NCBI GenBank assembly: GCA_025149125.1 | Contig: CP102272.1 | Span: 3,100,001-3,164,000 of the forward strand | From: [Clostridium] asparagiforme DSM 15981 | Lineage (GTDB): Bacteria > Bacillota > Clostridia > Lachnospirales > Lachnospiraceae | Reading direction: 5' to 3' | Length of the DNA: 64,000 nucleotides | In this document: piece by piece, positions 7,890 to 17,121 of the stretch | Position numbering within the stretch: position 1 is the first letter of the stretch | Layout: the number at the start of each line of letters is the position of its first letter | The notes under the pieces: generated by a model | What the model was told of the DNA's origin: nothing | Databases searched by the model: none | What the model saw: the letters and a program-made list of their open reading frames with translations, nothing else | Program-made: the position numbers and the translations under genes

Positions 7890-9605
7890 ATGAGCACAAC
7901 GACAAAAGAACAGACCGGAAACAAAAAGGCATCAACGCCGGGCGGCAAAAAAGCGGCCAATTTTGTGATCCAGGGCAGCATCCTGGCCATCGCGGGCATT
8001 GTGGTCCGCCTGATCGGGATGCTCTACCGAATCCCTCTGATCAACATTATCGGGAAAAAGGGAAATGGATACTATACGTCCTCCTACGGCGTCTACAATA
8101 TCCTGCTGATCCTTTCCTCCTACAGCATGCCGGTGGCCGTCTCCAAGATGGTGGCTACCAGGATCGCCAGGGAGGAACACCAGAACAGCCGCAGGATCCT
8201 GCGGGCCGCCCTGGCCTACGCCACGGTGATCGGCGGCGTCGCGGCCGCGGTGCTCTGGTTTGGGGCGGAGACCTTCGCCCAGCTGATCAAGACGCCCTTT
8301 TCCATGTACGCCTTAAAGACTCTGGCCCCCACTATCTGGATCATGGCCTATCTGGGCGTGCTGCGGGGATATTTCCAGGGCACCGGTTCCATGGTTCCCA
8401 CGGCGATTTCCCAGATTCTGGAACAAATTGTAAACGCCATTGTCAGCGTTGGCGCTGCGGCCCTGCTGTTTAGGATCGGCACCTCCATGAACCAGGCCAC
8501 GGGTGCAACGGAGTATTCTTACGCCCTGGGAGCGGCGGGGGGCACCATCGGCACGGGCGCGGGAGCGCTGACCGCGCTGATCTTTTTTATGTTCCTGACC
8601 ATGTCCCGTGCGCCGGAGCGGCGCAGGCTGGCGGAGGCGGATGTGAGCGGCAGGCGGGAGTCCTACCGGCAGCTGGCCCACACCCTGACCCTGACCATTC
8701 TGCCCATCGTGCTCAGCAGCACGGTGTACAACATCAGCAATGTGCTGGACAACTATTTCTTTGGTCAGGGTATGGATTACCTGGGCAGCTCCGAGGCGGC
8801 CATCGCCACCCTCTGGGGAATTCTGGGGCAGTACCAGCTGCTCTTTAACATCCCGGTGGCGGTTTCCAATGCGCTTTCTTCCTCCCTGATCCCCTCCTTA
8901 AGCCGGGCGGTGGCCAGCGGGAACCGGGAGCAGACGCTGGAGCGCATCGACGCCGCGGTGCGGTTTTCCATGGTGATTGCCATCCCGGCGGCCGTGGGCC
9001 TGACCGTGATGTCCGCGCCCATCAACAACCTGCTGTTCGGCAGCGAGGACAACCTCACCGTGATCCGTCTGACCATGGCTGGTTCCCTGGCGGTGGTGTT
9101 CTATTCCCTGTCCACCGTGACCAACGCCATTTTGCAGGGACTCAACCACATGAACGTGCCCCTGCGCAACGCCTGTATCTCCCTGGCTCTCCATGTGGCG
9201 GCTCTGGAGGCCATGCTGCTGGGGGCGAAATGGGGCATTTACAGCGTGGTGTTCGCCAATATTTTGTTCGCATTTTTTATGTGCCTGCTCAACGGCGCGG
9301 CCATCGCGCGTATTGCGGGCTACCGCCAGGAGTACCGCAGAACCTTTGTGGCGCCGGGTGTCAGCGCCCTGTTTATGGGAGCCGCCGCCTACGCGGTTTA
9401 CCGCTTGATCCGCCTGGCTGTTCCGACCGGGGCCGCGGACCGCAGGCTGTGGCTGGTGGTGCAGGTTCTGCCCGCCATTGCGGTTGCGGTTGTGGTTTAC
9501 GGCGTTCTTTTGGTAAAGTTTAAGGGCGTGGGCCGAAAAGAGCTGTCGGCGATGCCGGGCGGAAGGCGGCTGATTCCGCTTTTGGAGCGGGCGCGGCTGC
9601 TGTAA
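7890..9605 (+). CDS. Polysaccharide/lipid flippase of the MOP superfamily (SpoVB/MurJ-like)
   Basis: A 571-residue multi-spanning membrane protein with around 14 hydrophobic helices and a short charged N-terminus (KEQTGNKKAS). The beginning of the membrane domain (GIVVRLIGMLYRIPLINIIGKKGNGYYTSSYGVYNILLILSSYSMPVAVSKMV, quoted here only by its ends: GIVVRLIGMLYRIP and SSYSMPVAVSKMV) is typical of the polysaccharide-export branch that includes Bacillus SpoVB and YkvU. These proteins translocate undecaprenyl-linked or similar lipid intermediates, and SpoVB is needed for spore cortex formation. Location downstream of yqfC-yqfD is consistent with, but does not prove, a sporulation role. A general oligosaccharide flippase is the alternative. 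Confidence 0.85.
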   Translation: MSTTTKEQTGNKKASTPGGKKAANFVIQGSILAIAGIVVRLIGMLYRIPLINIIGKKGNGYYTSSYGVYNILLILSSYSMPVAVSKMVATRIAREEHQNSRRILRAALAYATVIGGVAAAVLWFGAETFAQLIKTPFSMYALKTLAPTIWIMAYLGVLRGYFQGTGSMVPTAISQILEQIVNAIVSVGAAALLFRIGTSMNQATGATEYSYALGAAGGTIGTGAGALTALIFFMFLTMSRAPERRRLAEADVSGRRESYRQLAHTLTLTILPIVLSSTVYNISNVLDNYFFGQGMDYLGSSEAAIATLWGILGQYQLLFNIPVAVSNALSSSLIPSLSRAVASGNREQTLERIDAAVRFSMVIAIPAAVGLTVMSAPINNLLFGSEDNLTVIRLTMAGSLAVVFYSLSTVTNAILQGLNHMNVPLRNACISLALHVAALEAMLLGAKWGIYSVVFANILFAFFMCLLNGAAIARIAGYRQEYRRTFVAPGVSALFMGAAAYAVYRLIRLAVPTGAADRRLWLVVQVLPAIAVAVVVYGVLLVKFKGVGRKELSAMPGGRRLIPLLERARLL

Positions 9606-9692
9606 ATATTTCTCAGAAAAAACCGGATTCATGATTAAAAACAGAACAGAAAGCAGATACTAATACTGGATTCTACAAGGAGGACTTATTCC

Positions 9693-10088
9693 ATGAAGAA
9701 GTATATGTACTGCTTTCTGTTATTTATTGCCACGTCCATTGTCTGCCTGATCGTGGGCTATGCCGTGACCCGCTACAGCCTCCGCCAGGAACAGGCGCTG
9801 CCGGGAACCGCGGTGGAGACCGAGACGGTTAATGAACTGGAAAACCAGGTGGCTGTGAACCAGGACGAGGTCAAACCCATCCTGGAGACAGGCCCTGAGA
9901 AGGAGTTTTATCTGGTGGCGGAGTCCGGTTTTTTGCTGGTGTTCAGCAAGGATCAGAGCACCATCTGCCTTTACACCCATATTCCGGTCACGGATTTTCC
10001 TGAAACGGAGCGGGAGCGGCTGATGGAGGGAATCTGGTTTCCCACCATGATGGACGTTTACCATTATCTGGAATCCTATACCAGCTGA
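9693..10088 (+). CDS. Small membrane-anchored protein with BofC C-terminal-like domain
   Basis: A 131-residue protein with one N-terminal membrane segment (residues 4-24, MYCFLLFIATSIVCLIVGYA) and a short outside domain. The C-terminal half (FYLVAESGFLLVFSKDQST, then TDFPETERERLMEGI and YHYLESYTS) resembles the BofC C-terminal module. In Bacillus, BofC restrains the SpoIVB protease in the forespore/mother-cell signalling pathway. The ATG follows AAGGAGGA. It stands 87 bp after the flippase with no clear terminator between. The domain match is by eye and moderate; a plain hypothetical membrane protein is the fallback. Confidence 0.6.
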   Translation: MKKYMYCFLLFIATSIVCLIVGYAVTRYSLRQEQALPGTAVETETVNELENQVAVNQDEVKPILETGPEKEFYLVAESGFLLVFSKDQSTICLYTHIPVTDFPETERERLMEGIWFPTMMDVYHYLESYTS

Positions 10089-10153
10089 CCCACCGGGAAA
10101 TGAGGCCCCAGGCGGCGGATTGGGGCCCGGGTGTGAGAATTATGTGAAAAGTG

Positions 10154-10182
10154 TTGAAATGTACGGCGAAAACAGATAAAAT
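10154..10182 (+). promoter_or_regulatory. SigA-type promoter upstream of the FAD oxidoreductase
   Basis: TTGAAA (10154-10159) and TAAAAT (10177-10182) are separated by exactly 17 bp, in a short AT-richer patch 57 bp before the start codon at 10239. Each hexamer differs from consensus at one position. Confidence 0.55.
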
Positions 10183-10238
10183 GTACTTCGAACATCAGAC
10201 GGGACTTGCAGTCCCAAATAAGGGATGGGAAGTGACAA

Positions 10239-11486
10239 ATGAAACGGAAAATCATCATCATCGGAGGCGGAGCCAGCGGTCTGGTTGCCGCCATTTGCGG
10301 CGCCCGTGAGGGTGCCGGTGTGACGATTGTGGAACATATGGACCGGGTGGGGAAGAAGATTCTCTCCACCGGAAACGGCCGCTGCAATATGACGAACCTG
10401 GATATGAGGCCGGAGTGCTACCGCTGCGGCCAACCCGCGTTTCCCATGAAGGTGCTGGAGGGATTCACGGTGGAACAGACCCTGGAATTTTTCCGGGAGC
10501 TGGGCATCGAGACCAGGAGCCGGGGCGGCTATATTTACCCTGGCAGCGACCAGGCCAGCGCTGTTCTGGACGTGCTGCGCCGGGAGGTGGAGCGGTTGGG
10601 AGTCGTGGTGCTCACGGGCTGCGAGGTCAGGGAGGTGAGCGCTGTGGAGGGCTGCCGGCCCAGGGACACGCACTTTGTGGTAAAAACCAGCCAGGGCGAT
10701 CTGGCGGCGGACGCCGTGATTCTGGCGGCCGGTTCCAAGGCGGCGCCTAACACCGGCTCCGACGGCAGCGGCTATGAGCTGGCAAAAGGGCTGGGACACA
10801 AGGTGATTAGGCCCTTGCCCGCCCTGGTACAGCTGCGCTGTCAGGGAAGGCACTACAAGCAGCTGGCAGGCATCCGCACGGAGGCTCATTTGAGCCTGTA
10901 CGCGGACGGTTCGCTGCTGGCGGAGGACACGGGAGAGCTGCAGCTGACGGATTACGGCTTGTCCGGCATCCCCACCTTCCAGATCAGCCGGTTTGCGGCC
11001 AGGGCCTTGGACGCGGGACAGAAGGTGACGGTCCGGGTGGATTTCCTGCCCTCCTGGCCGGAGCATGAGGCGTTTGAGCGCCTGCGGGAACGGGCGGCGC
11101 GCCTGGGTTATAAGACCGCGGAGGAGATGATGGTCGGGCTGTTGAACCGGAAGCTGGCGGCGGTGCTGCTGCAGGCGGCCGGGATCGATCCCGCCCAGCC
11201 GGCGGGCGGACTGAGGAACAAGCAGCTTTCCAGACTGCTGGAACAGCTCAAATCCTACCAGGCCCTAGTCATGAGCGTGAATCCCTTTGCCAACGCCCAG
11301 GTCTGCTGCGGCGGCGTGGACACCCGGCAGGTGGATCCGGCGACCATGGAGTCCCGCTGCAGGCCCGGCCTGTATCTGGCGGGGGAGATTTTGGATGTGG
11401 ACGGCATCTGTGGGGGATACAACCTGCAGTTTGCGTGGTCCAGCGGCGCCGTCGCGGGGAGAAATGCGGCCCGGGGGCACGTTTGA
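10239..11486 (+). CDS. HI0933/YhiN-family NAD(P)/FAD-dependent oxidoreductase
   Basis: A 415-residue flavoprotein. The N-terminal dinucleotide-binding motif is IIGGGASGLVAA, with E at the end of the second strand, followed by GKKILSTGNGRCNMTN, which is diagnostic for the HI0933/YhiN family. The C-terminal FAD contact CCGGVDTRQ...GLYLAGEILDVDGICGGYNLQ (shown by ends: CCGGVDT, GLYLAGEILDVDG) is also present. Family members are called aminoacetone oxidase-like or BaiN-like, but substrates are mostly unproven. A promoter lies just upstream, and a second, different FAD protein follows 101 bp later. Confidence 0.85.
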   Translation: MKRKIIIIGGGASGLVAAICGAREGAGVTIVEHMDRVGKKILSTGNGRCNMTNLDMRPECYRCGQPAFPMKVLEGFTVEQTLEFFRELGIETRSRGGYIYPGSDQASAVLDVLRREVERLGVVVLTGCEVREVSAVEGCRPRDTHFVVKTSQGDLAADAVILAAGSKAAPNTGSDGSGYELAKGLGHKVIRPLPALVQLRCQGRHYKQLAGIRTEAHLSLYADGSLLAEDTGELQLTDYGLSGIPTFQISRFAARALDAGQKVTVRVDFLPSWPEHEAFERLRERAARLGYKTAEEMMVGLLNRKLAAVLLQAAGIDPAQPAGGLRNKQLSRLLEQLKSYQALVMSVNPFANAQVCCGGVDTRQVDPATMESRCRPGLYLAGEILDVDGICGGYNLQFAWSSGAVAGRNAARGHV

Positions 11487-11587
11487 GCGTCAGTGCGAAC
11501 AGAGCGGACAATTTAAACCGCAAAGCGGCCCTGAAAGCCGGATGCGGATCACAGGAATAAATGGTGACAGGAGAGAACAGACAGTCG

Positions 11588-13249
11588 ATGATTCGGATTA
11601 ATCAGTTAAAAATGCCCTTGGGGCACAGCGCGGACAGCCTGATGGCCAGGGCCGCCAGGACTCTGCGGGTCAGGGAAAACCGCATTGCAGACTTAAAAAT
11701 CGTGAAGCGGTCGGTGGATGCGCGCAAGAAACCGGAGATTTGCTACAGCTATGCGGTGGATGTGGCGGTGAGCGGTCTGGACGGGGCCGGGGAGCAGCAG
11801 CTGGTACATAGACTCCGGGACCGGAACGTGGGAATTTCCCAGGAGAAGGTTTACCGCTGTCCGGAGTGCGGCGGGGAGCGGCTGGACCACCCGCCGGTGG
11901 TGGTGGGAGCCGGTCCCGCGGGTCTGTTCTGCGGCCTGCTGCTGGCCAGAAAGGGATACCGCCCCATTTTGCTGGAACGGGGGCAGGACGTGGACGCCCG
12001 CACCCGTGAGGTGACTGCCTTCTGGGAGGGCGGAACCTTAAACCCGTCCTCCAACGTGCAGTTCGGCGAGGGCGGAGCGGGTACATTTTCCGACGGAAAG
12101 TTGAATACTTTGGTGAAGGACGCCTCCGGGCGCAACCGGGAGGTGCTGCGCCTCCTGGTGGAATTCGGCGCGGACCCGTCCATCCTCTATCTCAACAAGC
12201 CCCACATCGGGACGGATGTGCTGAGCCAGGTGGTGAAGGCCATCCGTACGGAGATTCTGCGCCTGGGCGGACAGGTGCGCTTCATGAGCCAGGTGACGGA
12301 TGTGGAGCTGGAGGAAGGGCGTCTGCGCGCGCTGATAGTGGGCGGCTCTGAGCGGCTGGAGACTGAGACTGCGGTGCTTGCCATCGGCCACAGCGCCCGG
12401 GATACCTTTGAGATGCTGTGCGGCCGCGGTATCCCCATGGAGGCCAAGGCCTTTGCGGTGGGCCTGCGCATCCAGCACCCCCAGTCCATGATCAACCGGA
12501 GCCAGTACGGACAGGACGAGGTGGAGGAGCTGGGAGCGGCCGACTACAAGGTGACCTGGAAGGCGGCCTCCGGGCGCGGGGTATACTCCTTCTGCATGTG
12601 TCCGGGCGGTTATGTGGTGGACGCCTCCTCGGAGCCGGGGCGTCTGGCGGTCAACGGAATGAGCTATCACGGGCGGGCGGGGGAAAATGCCAACAGCGCC
12701 CTGATCGTAACCGTGACGCCGGAGGATTTCCCGGACGGCACGGCTCTGGGCGGGATGCATTTCCAGCGGCAGCTGGAGGAGCGGGCGTACGCTCTGGGCG
12801 GCGGGAAAATTCCGGTTCAGCTCTACGGAGATTTCCGGGAAAACAGGGTGGGCGAGGAGCGCTTCGGCCAGGTGAAGCCCCAGTTTAAGGGGGACTATGC
12901 CTTCGTCAACCTGCGGGAGCTCTGGCCGGAGGAACTGTCCCAGGCGCTGATGGAGGGCGTGGAGGCGTTTGAGGGAATGATCCGGGGCTTCTCCCGCCCG
13001 GACGCCATTCTGGCGGGCATCGAGAGCCGCACCAGCTCGCCGGTGCGCATCCCACGGGACGAAGGGCTGGAGAGCCCGGTGCGGGGAATCTATCCCTGCG
13101 GCGAGGGCGCGGGTTATGCTGGGGGAATCACCTCCGCGGCCATGGACGGCCTCAAAACGGCGGAGGAGATGATCCGCCGGTTCGCCCCGCCAGTTCATCC
13201 CAACGATTCAATATTTACTGACAGAGAGGAATCCAACCATGCAGAATAA
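11588..13249 (+). CDS. FAD-dependent dehydrogenase, COG2509 type
   Basis: A 553-residue protein. Residues 1-90 form an N-terminal alpha/beta domain (MIRINQLKMPLGHS...), then VVGAGPAGLFCGLLLA binds FAD, EGGAGTFSDGKLNT matches the family core, and PCGEGAGYAGGI near the C-terminus completes the FAD site. The pattern is the 'uncharacterised FAD-dependent dehydrogenase' family common in Clostridia. The frame also allows an ATG at 11561; I prefer 11588 because MIRINQLK is the usual N-terminus, although the AGGAGAG is rather far upstream. The 3' end overlaps proB by 11 bp. Substrate unknown. Confidence 0.82.
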   Translation: MIRINQLKMPLGHSADSLMARAARTLRVRENRIADLKIVKRSVDARKKPEICYSYAVDVAVSGLDGAGEQQLVHRLRDRNVGISQEKVYRCPECGGERLDHPPVVVGAGPAGLFCGLLLARKGYRPILLERGQDVDARTREVTAFWEGGTLNPSSNVQFGEGGAGTFSDGKLNTLVKDASGRNREVLRLLVEFGADPSILYLNKPHIGTDVLSQVVKAIRTEILRLGGQVRFMSQVTDVELEEGRLRALIVGGSERLETETAVLAIGHSARDTFEMLCGRGIPMEAKAFAVGLRIQHPQSMINRSQYGQDEVEELGAADYKVTWKAASGRGVYSFCMCPGGYVVDASSEPGRLAVNGMSYHGRAGENANSALIVTVTPEDFPDGTALGGMHFQRQLEERAYALGGGKIPVQLYGDFRENRVGEERFGQVKPQFKGDYAFVNLRELWPEELSQALMEGVEAFEGMIRGFSRPDAILAGIESRTSSPVRIPRDEGLESPVRGIYPCGEGAGYAGGITSAAMDGLKTAEEMIRRFAPPVHPNDSIFTDREESNHAE

Positions 13250-14102
13250 AGAGCGGCAAATGCTGAAGCAAAAGAAGCGTGTTGTGATAAAGATCGGCTC
13301 CTCATCCCTGACTCATCCGGAGACGGGGGCCTTGAATTTACTGAAAATAGAACGCCTGATCCGCCTGATCAGCGATTTGAGGGGCGAGGGGCGGGAAGTG
13401 GTGCTGGTGTCCTCCGGGGCCATTGCGGCCGGACGCCAGGCCCTTGGGCACACGAGAAAGCCGGACAGCCTGGCCCAAAAGCAGGCTTACGCCGCTGTGG
13501 GGCAGGCGCGGTTGATGATGGTGTATCAGAAGATTTTTGCCGAGTACAACCAGACAGCGGCCCAGGTGCTTCTGACCAAGGATACCATGGTCAACGACGC
13601 CTCCCGCTACAACGCCCAGAATACCTTTGAGGAACTGCTGAAGCTGGGAACCATCCCCGTGGTCAATGAAAACGATACGGTGTCCACCTCGGAGATTCCC
13701 TACGTGGACAGCTTTGGCGATAACGACCGGCTCAGCGCCATCGTGACGGCTCTCATCGGCGGGGATCTGCTGATCCTGCTCTCCGATATCGACGGCCTGT
13801 ACACGGACGATCCGCGGAAAAATCCCCAGGCCCGGTTTATCGGCCTGGTTCCGGAGATCACCCCGGAGTTTCTCTCCATGGGGAAAAGCACCTCGGGCAG
13901 CAGCGTGGGCACCGGCGGCATGTCGGCCAAGCTGGCTGCGGCCCGCATCGCCACGGACAGCGGGGCGGATATGGTGATCGCCAACGGTGACCATGTGGAG
14001 GTGATCCAGCAGATTATGGCCGGGGAGGAGAAGGGCACCTTATTTCTGGCCCATCCCAACCTGGATTTTGACCTGATGCATTATCTGAACAGTGAATATT
14101 GA
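13239..14102 (+). CDS. proB: Glutamate 5-kinase (short form without PUA domain)
   Basis: This enzyme phosphorylates L-glutamate to gamma-glutamyl phosphate, the first step of proline synthesis. The 287 residues cover the amino-acid kinase domain only: VVIKIGSSSLTH at the N-terminus, VLVSSGAIAAG, PVVNENDTVSTSEI, FGDNDRLSAIV, LLSDIDGLYTDDPR and GTGGMSAKLAAARIA. The C-terminal PUA domain found in the ~367-residue E. coli enzyme is missing, as in many shorter bacterial homologues. GAGAGGA precedes the ATG, which overlaps the upstream gene by 11 bp. The partner proA lies three genes downstream rather than adjacent. Confidence 0.95.
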   Translation: MQNKERQMLKQKKRVVIKIGSSSLTHPETGALNLLKIERLIRLISDLRGEGREVVLVSSGAIAAGRQALGHTRKPDSLAQKQAYAAVGQARLMMVYQKIFAEYNQTAAQVLLTKDTMVNDASRYNAQNTFEELLKLGTIPVVNENDTVSTSEIPYVDSFGDNDRLSAIVTALIGGDLLILLSDIDGLYTDDPRKNPQARFIGLVPEITPEFLSMGKSTSGSSVGTGGMSAKLAAARIATDSGADMVIANGDHVEVIQQIMAGEEKGTLFLAHPNLDFDLMHYLNSEY

Positions 14103-14123
14103 CGACAGAAGGAGACAGAGAAA

Positions 14124-14345
14124 ATGGATACGACACGCATTGACCGGATCAATGAACTTTACCATAAATCCCAGTCCGCCGGGTTGACGGAGGAAGAGAA
14201 GGCGGAGCAGGCGGCGCTGCGGCAGGAGTACATAGCGGCGATCCGTGCCAGTTTGAGGGGGACGCTCAACAACATTTCCATTCAGGAGCCGGATGGGTCC
14301 ATCACGGACCTGGGCAGGAAGTACGGCAAAATACAGGGGGAATGA
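14124..14345 (+). CDS. DUF896 family small protein (YnzC-like)
   Basis: A 73-residue, charged, helical protein. It starts with IDRINELYHKSQSAGLTEEEKAEQAALRQEYI (ends shown: RINELYHKS, EQAALRQEYI), followed by LRGTLNNISI, the full conserved pattern of the DUF896/UPF0291 family that includes Bacillus YnzC. Family members are small cytoplasmic proteins, one being linked to the SOS response in Bacillus; no enzyme activity is known. The stop overlaps the start of the next gene by 4 bp (ATGA), so the two are translationally coupled. Confidence 0.9.
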   Translation: MDTTRIDRINELYHKSQSAGLTEEEKAEQAALRQEYIAAIRASLRGTLNNISIQEPDGSITDLGRKYGKIQGE

Positions 14346-14914
14346 TGGGGGAGCAGAGGACGGCGGAGGAGAAGAAGCGGCTGCGGCGGGAAATGCTTGC
14401 ACGGCGTGACCGGATGGAACCGGCAAGGGCCGATGAGTTAAACCGGCGGCTCTGGGAACAGATGGAGCGGTATCAGCAGCTTTGGAGCGGCATGCCGGTC
14501 TACACCTATATTTCCTACCGCCGTGAGGCGGACACCCGCAGGCTGGTTCGGGAGCTTTGGAAGAGGGGGATTCCGGTGGCTGCGCCCCGGACTGAGGACG
14601 GGCGGATGGAATTTTACCGGATCCGCAGCGAATCAGACCTGACGGCCGGGTACAGGGGAATACCGGAGCCTGTCTGCGGGTGTGAGAAAGCGGAGGAGGA
14701 GCGGGCTTTGGTGATCGTTCCGGGTGCTGTTTTTGACTTGCAGGGATACCGCATCGGCTACGGCGGTGGGTATTACGACCGGTTTATGGCCCGGGAGCCC
14801 GGCCATGAGACCATGGGGCTGGCCTATGATTTCCAGGTGGTGCCCCGGCTCCCGGTGGAGGAATACGATCTCCCGGTGGGGAAGATTCTCACCACGTCCG
14901 GCCTGTTACCATAA
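14342..14914 (+). CDS. 5-formyltetrahydrofolate cyclo-ligase
   Basis: A 190-residue enzyme of the family that converts 5-formyl-THF and ATP to 5,10-methenyl-THF, recycling an inhibitory folate. Visible motifs are the N-terminal KKRLRREMLARRD, substrate-region YISYRREADT, and the conserved C-terminal LVIVPGAVFDLQGYRIGYGGGYYDRF (ends: VPGAVFD and GYGGGYYDRF), which carries the nucleotide-binding glycines. It overlaps the DUF896 gene by 4 bp. Two ATGs (14342 and 14345) are possible starts. It is the last gene before a 146-bp gap preceding proA. Confidence 0.92.
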   Translation: MMGEQRTAEEKKRLRREMLARRDRMEPARADELNRRLWEQMERYQQLWSGMPVYTYISYRREADTRRLVRELWKRGIPVAAPRTEDGRMEFYRIRSESDLTAGYRGIPEPVCGCEKAEEERALVIVPGAVFDLQGYRIGYGGGYYDRFMAREPGHETMGLAYDFQVVPRLPVEEYDLPVGKILTTSGLLP

Positions 14915-14949
14915 AATATGGCAGCGGCCCGGAAATTGATTTGAAACGG

Positions 14950-14979
14950 TAGACTTTTGGCTTGCCTCTGTGGTATCAT
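14950..14979 (+). promoter_or_regulatory. Possible promoter upstream of proA
   Basis: TAGACT (14950-14955), an 18-bp spacer and TATCAT (14974-14979) lie 81 bp before the proA start. The match is moderate, and no leader structure or T-box was recognised in the remaining gap. Confidence 0.3.
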
Positions 14980-15060
14980 GTACTGTAAGTTCCGGGCGGG
15001 AGATCCCGGCCGGGCTTTGGCGCTCTTTGATCTTTGTGAAAATGGGTGAGGGAGATTCTT

Positions 15061-16302
15061 ATGACATTAAATGAAATCGGCCGTCAGGCCAAGGAAGTAT
15101 CGAGGCTTTTGGGCATCCTGGGATCCCGGGAAAAGAATATGGGCCTGGAGGAGGCCGCCAGATCGCTGCTGGAAGGGGAGGAGGAAATCCTTTTAGCCAA
15201 CCAGGAGGACTGTGAGAAGGCGAAAAACGGCGGAATGAGCCAGGGACTGCTGGACCGCCTGATGCTGACGCCGGCCAGGGTCCAGGCCATGGCGGACGGT
15301 CTTTTGCAGGTGGCGGCGCTGGAGGACCCGGTAGGGGAAGTGCTCTCCGTGAAGCTGCGCCCCAACGGGCTGCAGATCGGCCAGAAGCGGGTGCCTCTGG
15401 GCGTAATCGGAATGATCTATGAGGCGCGGCCCAACGTGACGGCCGACGCCTTCGGGCTGTGCTTTAAGAGCGGAAATGCGGTGATTTTAAAGGGTGGTAG
15501 CGACGCCATCCGGTCCAACCAGGCGATCGTGCGCTGCCTGCGGGAGGGGCTGGTTCACGCCGGGCTGCCTGCGGATGCGGTGCAGCTGGTGGAGGATACC
15601 AACCGTGACACCACCCGGGAGCTCATGCGCCTGAACCAGTACGTGGATGTGCTGATCCCCAGAGGGGGAGCGGGCCTGATCCGCGCGGTGGTGGAAAACA
15701 GCACCGTGCCCGTGATCGAGACGGGAACCGGCAACTGCCATATCTATGTGGATGAGTCTGCGGACTTCAATATGGCGCTGGATATTATTTACAATGCAAA
15801 GACCCAGCGGATCGGCGTTTGCAATGCCTGTGAGTCCCTGGTGGTTCACAGAGCCATAGCGGAGCGTTTTCTGCCGCTTCTGAAGCGCAAGCTGAAGGAT
15901 AAGCAGGTGGAGATCCGCGCCGACGAGGCGGCCTGCGCCATCGAGCCGTCCTTTACTCCGGCAGCGGAGGAGGATTGGGGAACTGAGTATCTGGATTATG
16001 TTCTGTCCTTAAAGCTGGTGGATTCCCTGGACGAGGCCATCGCCCATATCAACCGTTACAACACCGGCCACTCCGAGGCGATTGTGACCAGCGACTATTT
16101 CAATGCCCAGCGCTTTTTAAATGAGGTGGACGCGGCGGCCGTGTATGTCAACGCCTCCACGCGGTTTACGGACGGCGAGGAGTTCGGCTTCGGAGCGGAG
16201 ATCGGCATCAGCACTCAGAAGCTGCACGCCAGAGGTCCCATGGGGCTCAAGGAGCTGACCACGACCAAATATATTATTTACGGAGACGGACAGATCCGTT
16301 AG
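15061..16302 (+). CDS. proA: Glutamate-5-semialdehyde dehydrogenase (gamma-glutamyl phosphate reductase)
   Basis: The NADPH-dependent second enzyme of proline synthesis, 413 residues. The catalytic cysteine lies in NACES (C257), the phosphate/cofactor region [14 protein letters not shown] is intact, and the family C-terminus [20 protein letters not shown] (shown in part: [16 protein letters not shown]) is present. A GTG at 15046 would lengthen the protein, but the ribosome binding sequence GTGAGGGAGA overlaps it and points to the ATG at 15061. It has its own candidate promoter, so proB and proA may be separately controlled. Confidence 0.95.
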   Translation: MTLNEIGRQAKEVSRLLGILGSREKNMGLEEAARSLLEGEEEILLANQEDCEKAKNGGMSQGLLDRLMLTPARVQAMADGLLQVAALEDPVGEVLSVKLRPNGLQIGQKRVPLGVIGMIYEARPNVTADAFGLCFKSGNAVILKGGSDAIRSNQAIVRCLREGLVHAGLPADAVQLVEDTNRDTTRELMRLNQYVDVLIPRGGAGLIRAVVENSTVPVIETGTGNCHIYVDESADFNMALDIIYNAKTQRIGVCNACESLVVHRAIAERFLPLLKRKLKDKQVEIRADEAACAIEPSFTPAAEEDWGTEYLDYVLSLKLVDSLDEAIAHINRYNTGHSEAIVTSDYFNAQRFLNEVDAAAVYVNASTRFTDGEEFGFGAEIGISTQKLHARGPMGLKELTTTKYIIYGDGQIR

Positions 16303-16331
16303 TCTGCCGTTGTGGAAAAGAGGAATGTTTC

Positions 16332-16889
16332 ATGTCAGATAAAGAAAAGACAGAGAATGAACCGTTTAGCTGGAAGGCGGAGATCATCAGCTGGATTCAG
16401 ATCATTGTAGCCGCTGTGGCGATTGCCTTTGTGCTTAACAACTTTGTGATTGCCAACAGCCGCGTGCCAACCGGCTCCATGATCCCCACCATTATGGCGA
16501 AAACCCGAGTGATCGGCTCCCGCCTTTCCTACATCAACAGCGATCCCGAGCGCGGCGACGTGGTGATTTTCCATTTCCCGGACGATCCCACGGGGAAGAC
16601 TTATTATGTAAAGCGCATTATCGGACTGCCGGGGGAGACGGTGGACATCGTCGACGGCAAGGTTTACATCGACGGTTCGGACACCCCGCTGGATGAACCT
16701 TATCTGGCGGAACCCATGGAAGGTTCCTGGGGTCCCTACGAGGTGCCGGAGGGCAGCTATTTCATGATGGGAGATAACCGGAATAATTCTCTGGACGCCC
16801 GTTATTGGGAAAACCAGTACGTGAAAAAGGATAAGATTATCGCCAAGGTGCTGTTCTGTTACTTCCCGAAGTTCAAGAAGGTGGTATAG
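16332..16889 (+). CDS. lepB: Signal peptidase I (first of two)
   Basis: A 185-residue membrane protease that removes signal peptides from secreted proteins at the outer face of the membrane. A cytoplasmic N-terminus is followed by one transmembrane helix (about 21-41). The catalytic serine is in PTGSMIPT (S49) and the general-base lysine in YVKRIIGLPGE (K94); MGDNRNNSLDARYW is the conserved box E region. It follows proA by 30 bp and is closed by a strong terminator. A second, different lepB lies at 49797. Placement just before a large secreted surface protein may be coincidence. Confidence 0.95.
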   Translation: MSDKEKTENEPFSWKAEIISWIQIIVAAVAIAFVLNNFVIANSRVPTGSMIPTIMAKTRVIGSRLSYINSDPERGDVVIFHFPDDPTGKTYYVKRIIGLPGETVDIVDGKVYIDGSDTPLDEPYLAEPMEGSWGPYEVPEGSYFMMGDNRNNSLDARYWENQYVKKDKIIAKVLFCYFPKFKKVV

Positions 16890-16918
16890 ACCGGCGCCCG
16901 GCGTCAGTGAATGGGATA

Positions 16919-16973
16919 CAGGCCCGATTTTCAAAACAGGATTTTCCTGGATTTGGGAATCGGGCCTGTTTTT
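16919..16973 (+). terminator. Rho-independent terminator after lepB
   Basis: CAGGCCCGATT (16919-16929) pairs with AATCGGGCCTG (16958-16968), followed by TTTTT. It separates the proA-lepB unit from the surface protein gene. Confidence 0.85.
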
Positions 16974-17052
16974 CTTGCGAAATTGTAAAATAATGGGTAA
17001 ATTGTGGTCACATAAAGCTGAAAAGTATAAAAAACATTTGATAATTATTAAT

Positions 17053-17086
17053 TTGTAACCGAAATGTAACCGGAGTATGTTATAGT
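17053..17086 (+). promoter_or_regulatory. Extended -10 promoter with TGTAACCG direct repeats, upstream of the surface protein gene
   Basis: TATAGT (17081-17086) is preceded by TG at the extended -10 position (TGTTATAGT). Two copies of TGTAACCG (17054-17061 and 17065-17072) start 11 bp apart and overlap the -35 region. Direct repeats spaced by one helical turn are typical of OmpR-family response regulator sites, so activated transcription is possible. Confidence 0.4.
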
Positions 17087-17121
17087 TGGCGTAGCAAATA
17101 ATGGATAAGGTGGAATCTTAT

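Noticed and set aside
12038..13198. 386-codon antisense open frame opposite the COG2509 oxidoreductase
   Set aside because: His/Arg/Leu-rich translation typical of a shadow frame, with no ribosome binding site, over an intact flavoprotein gene.
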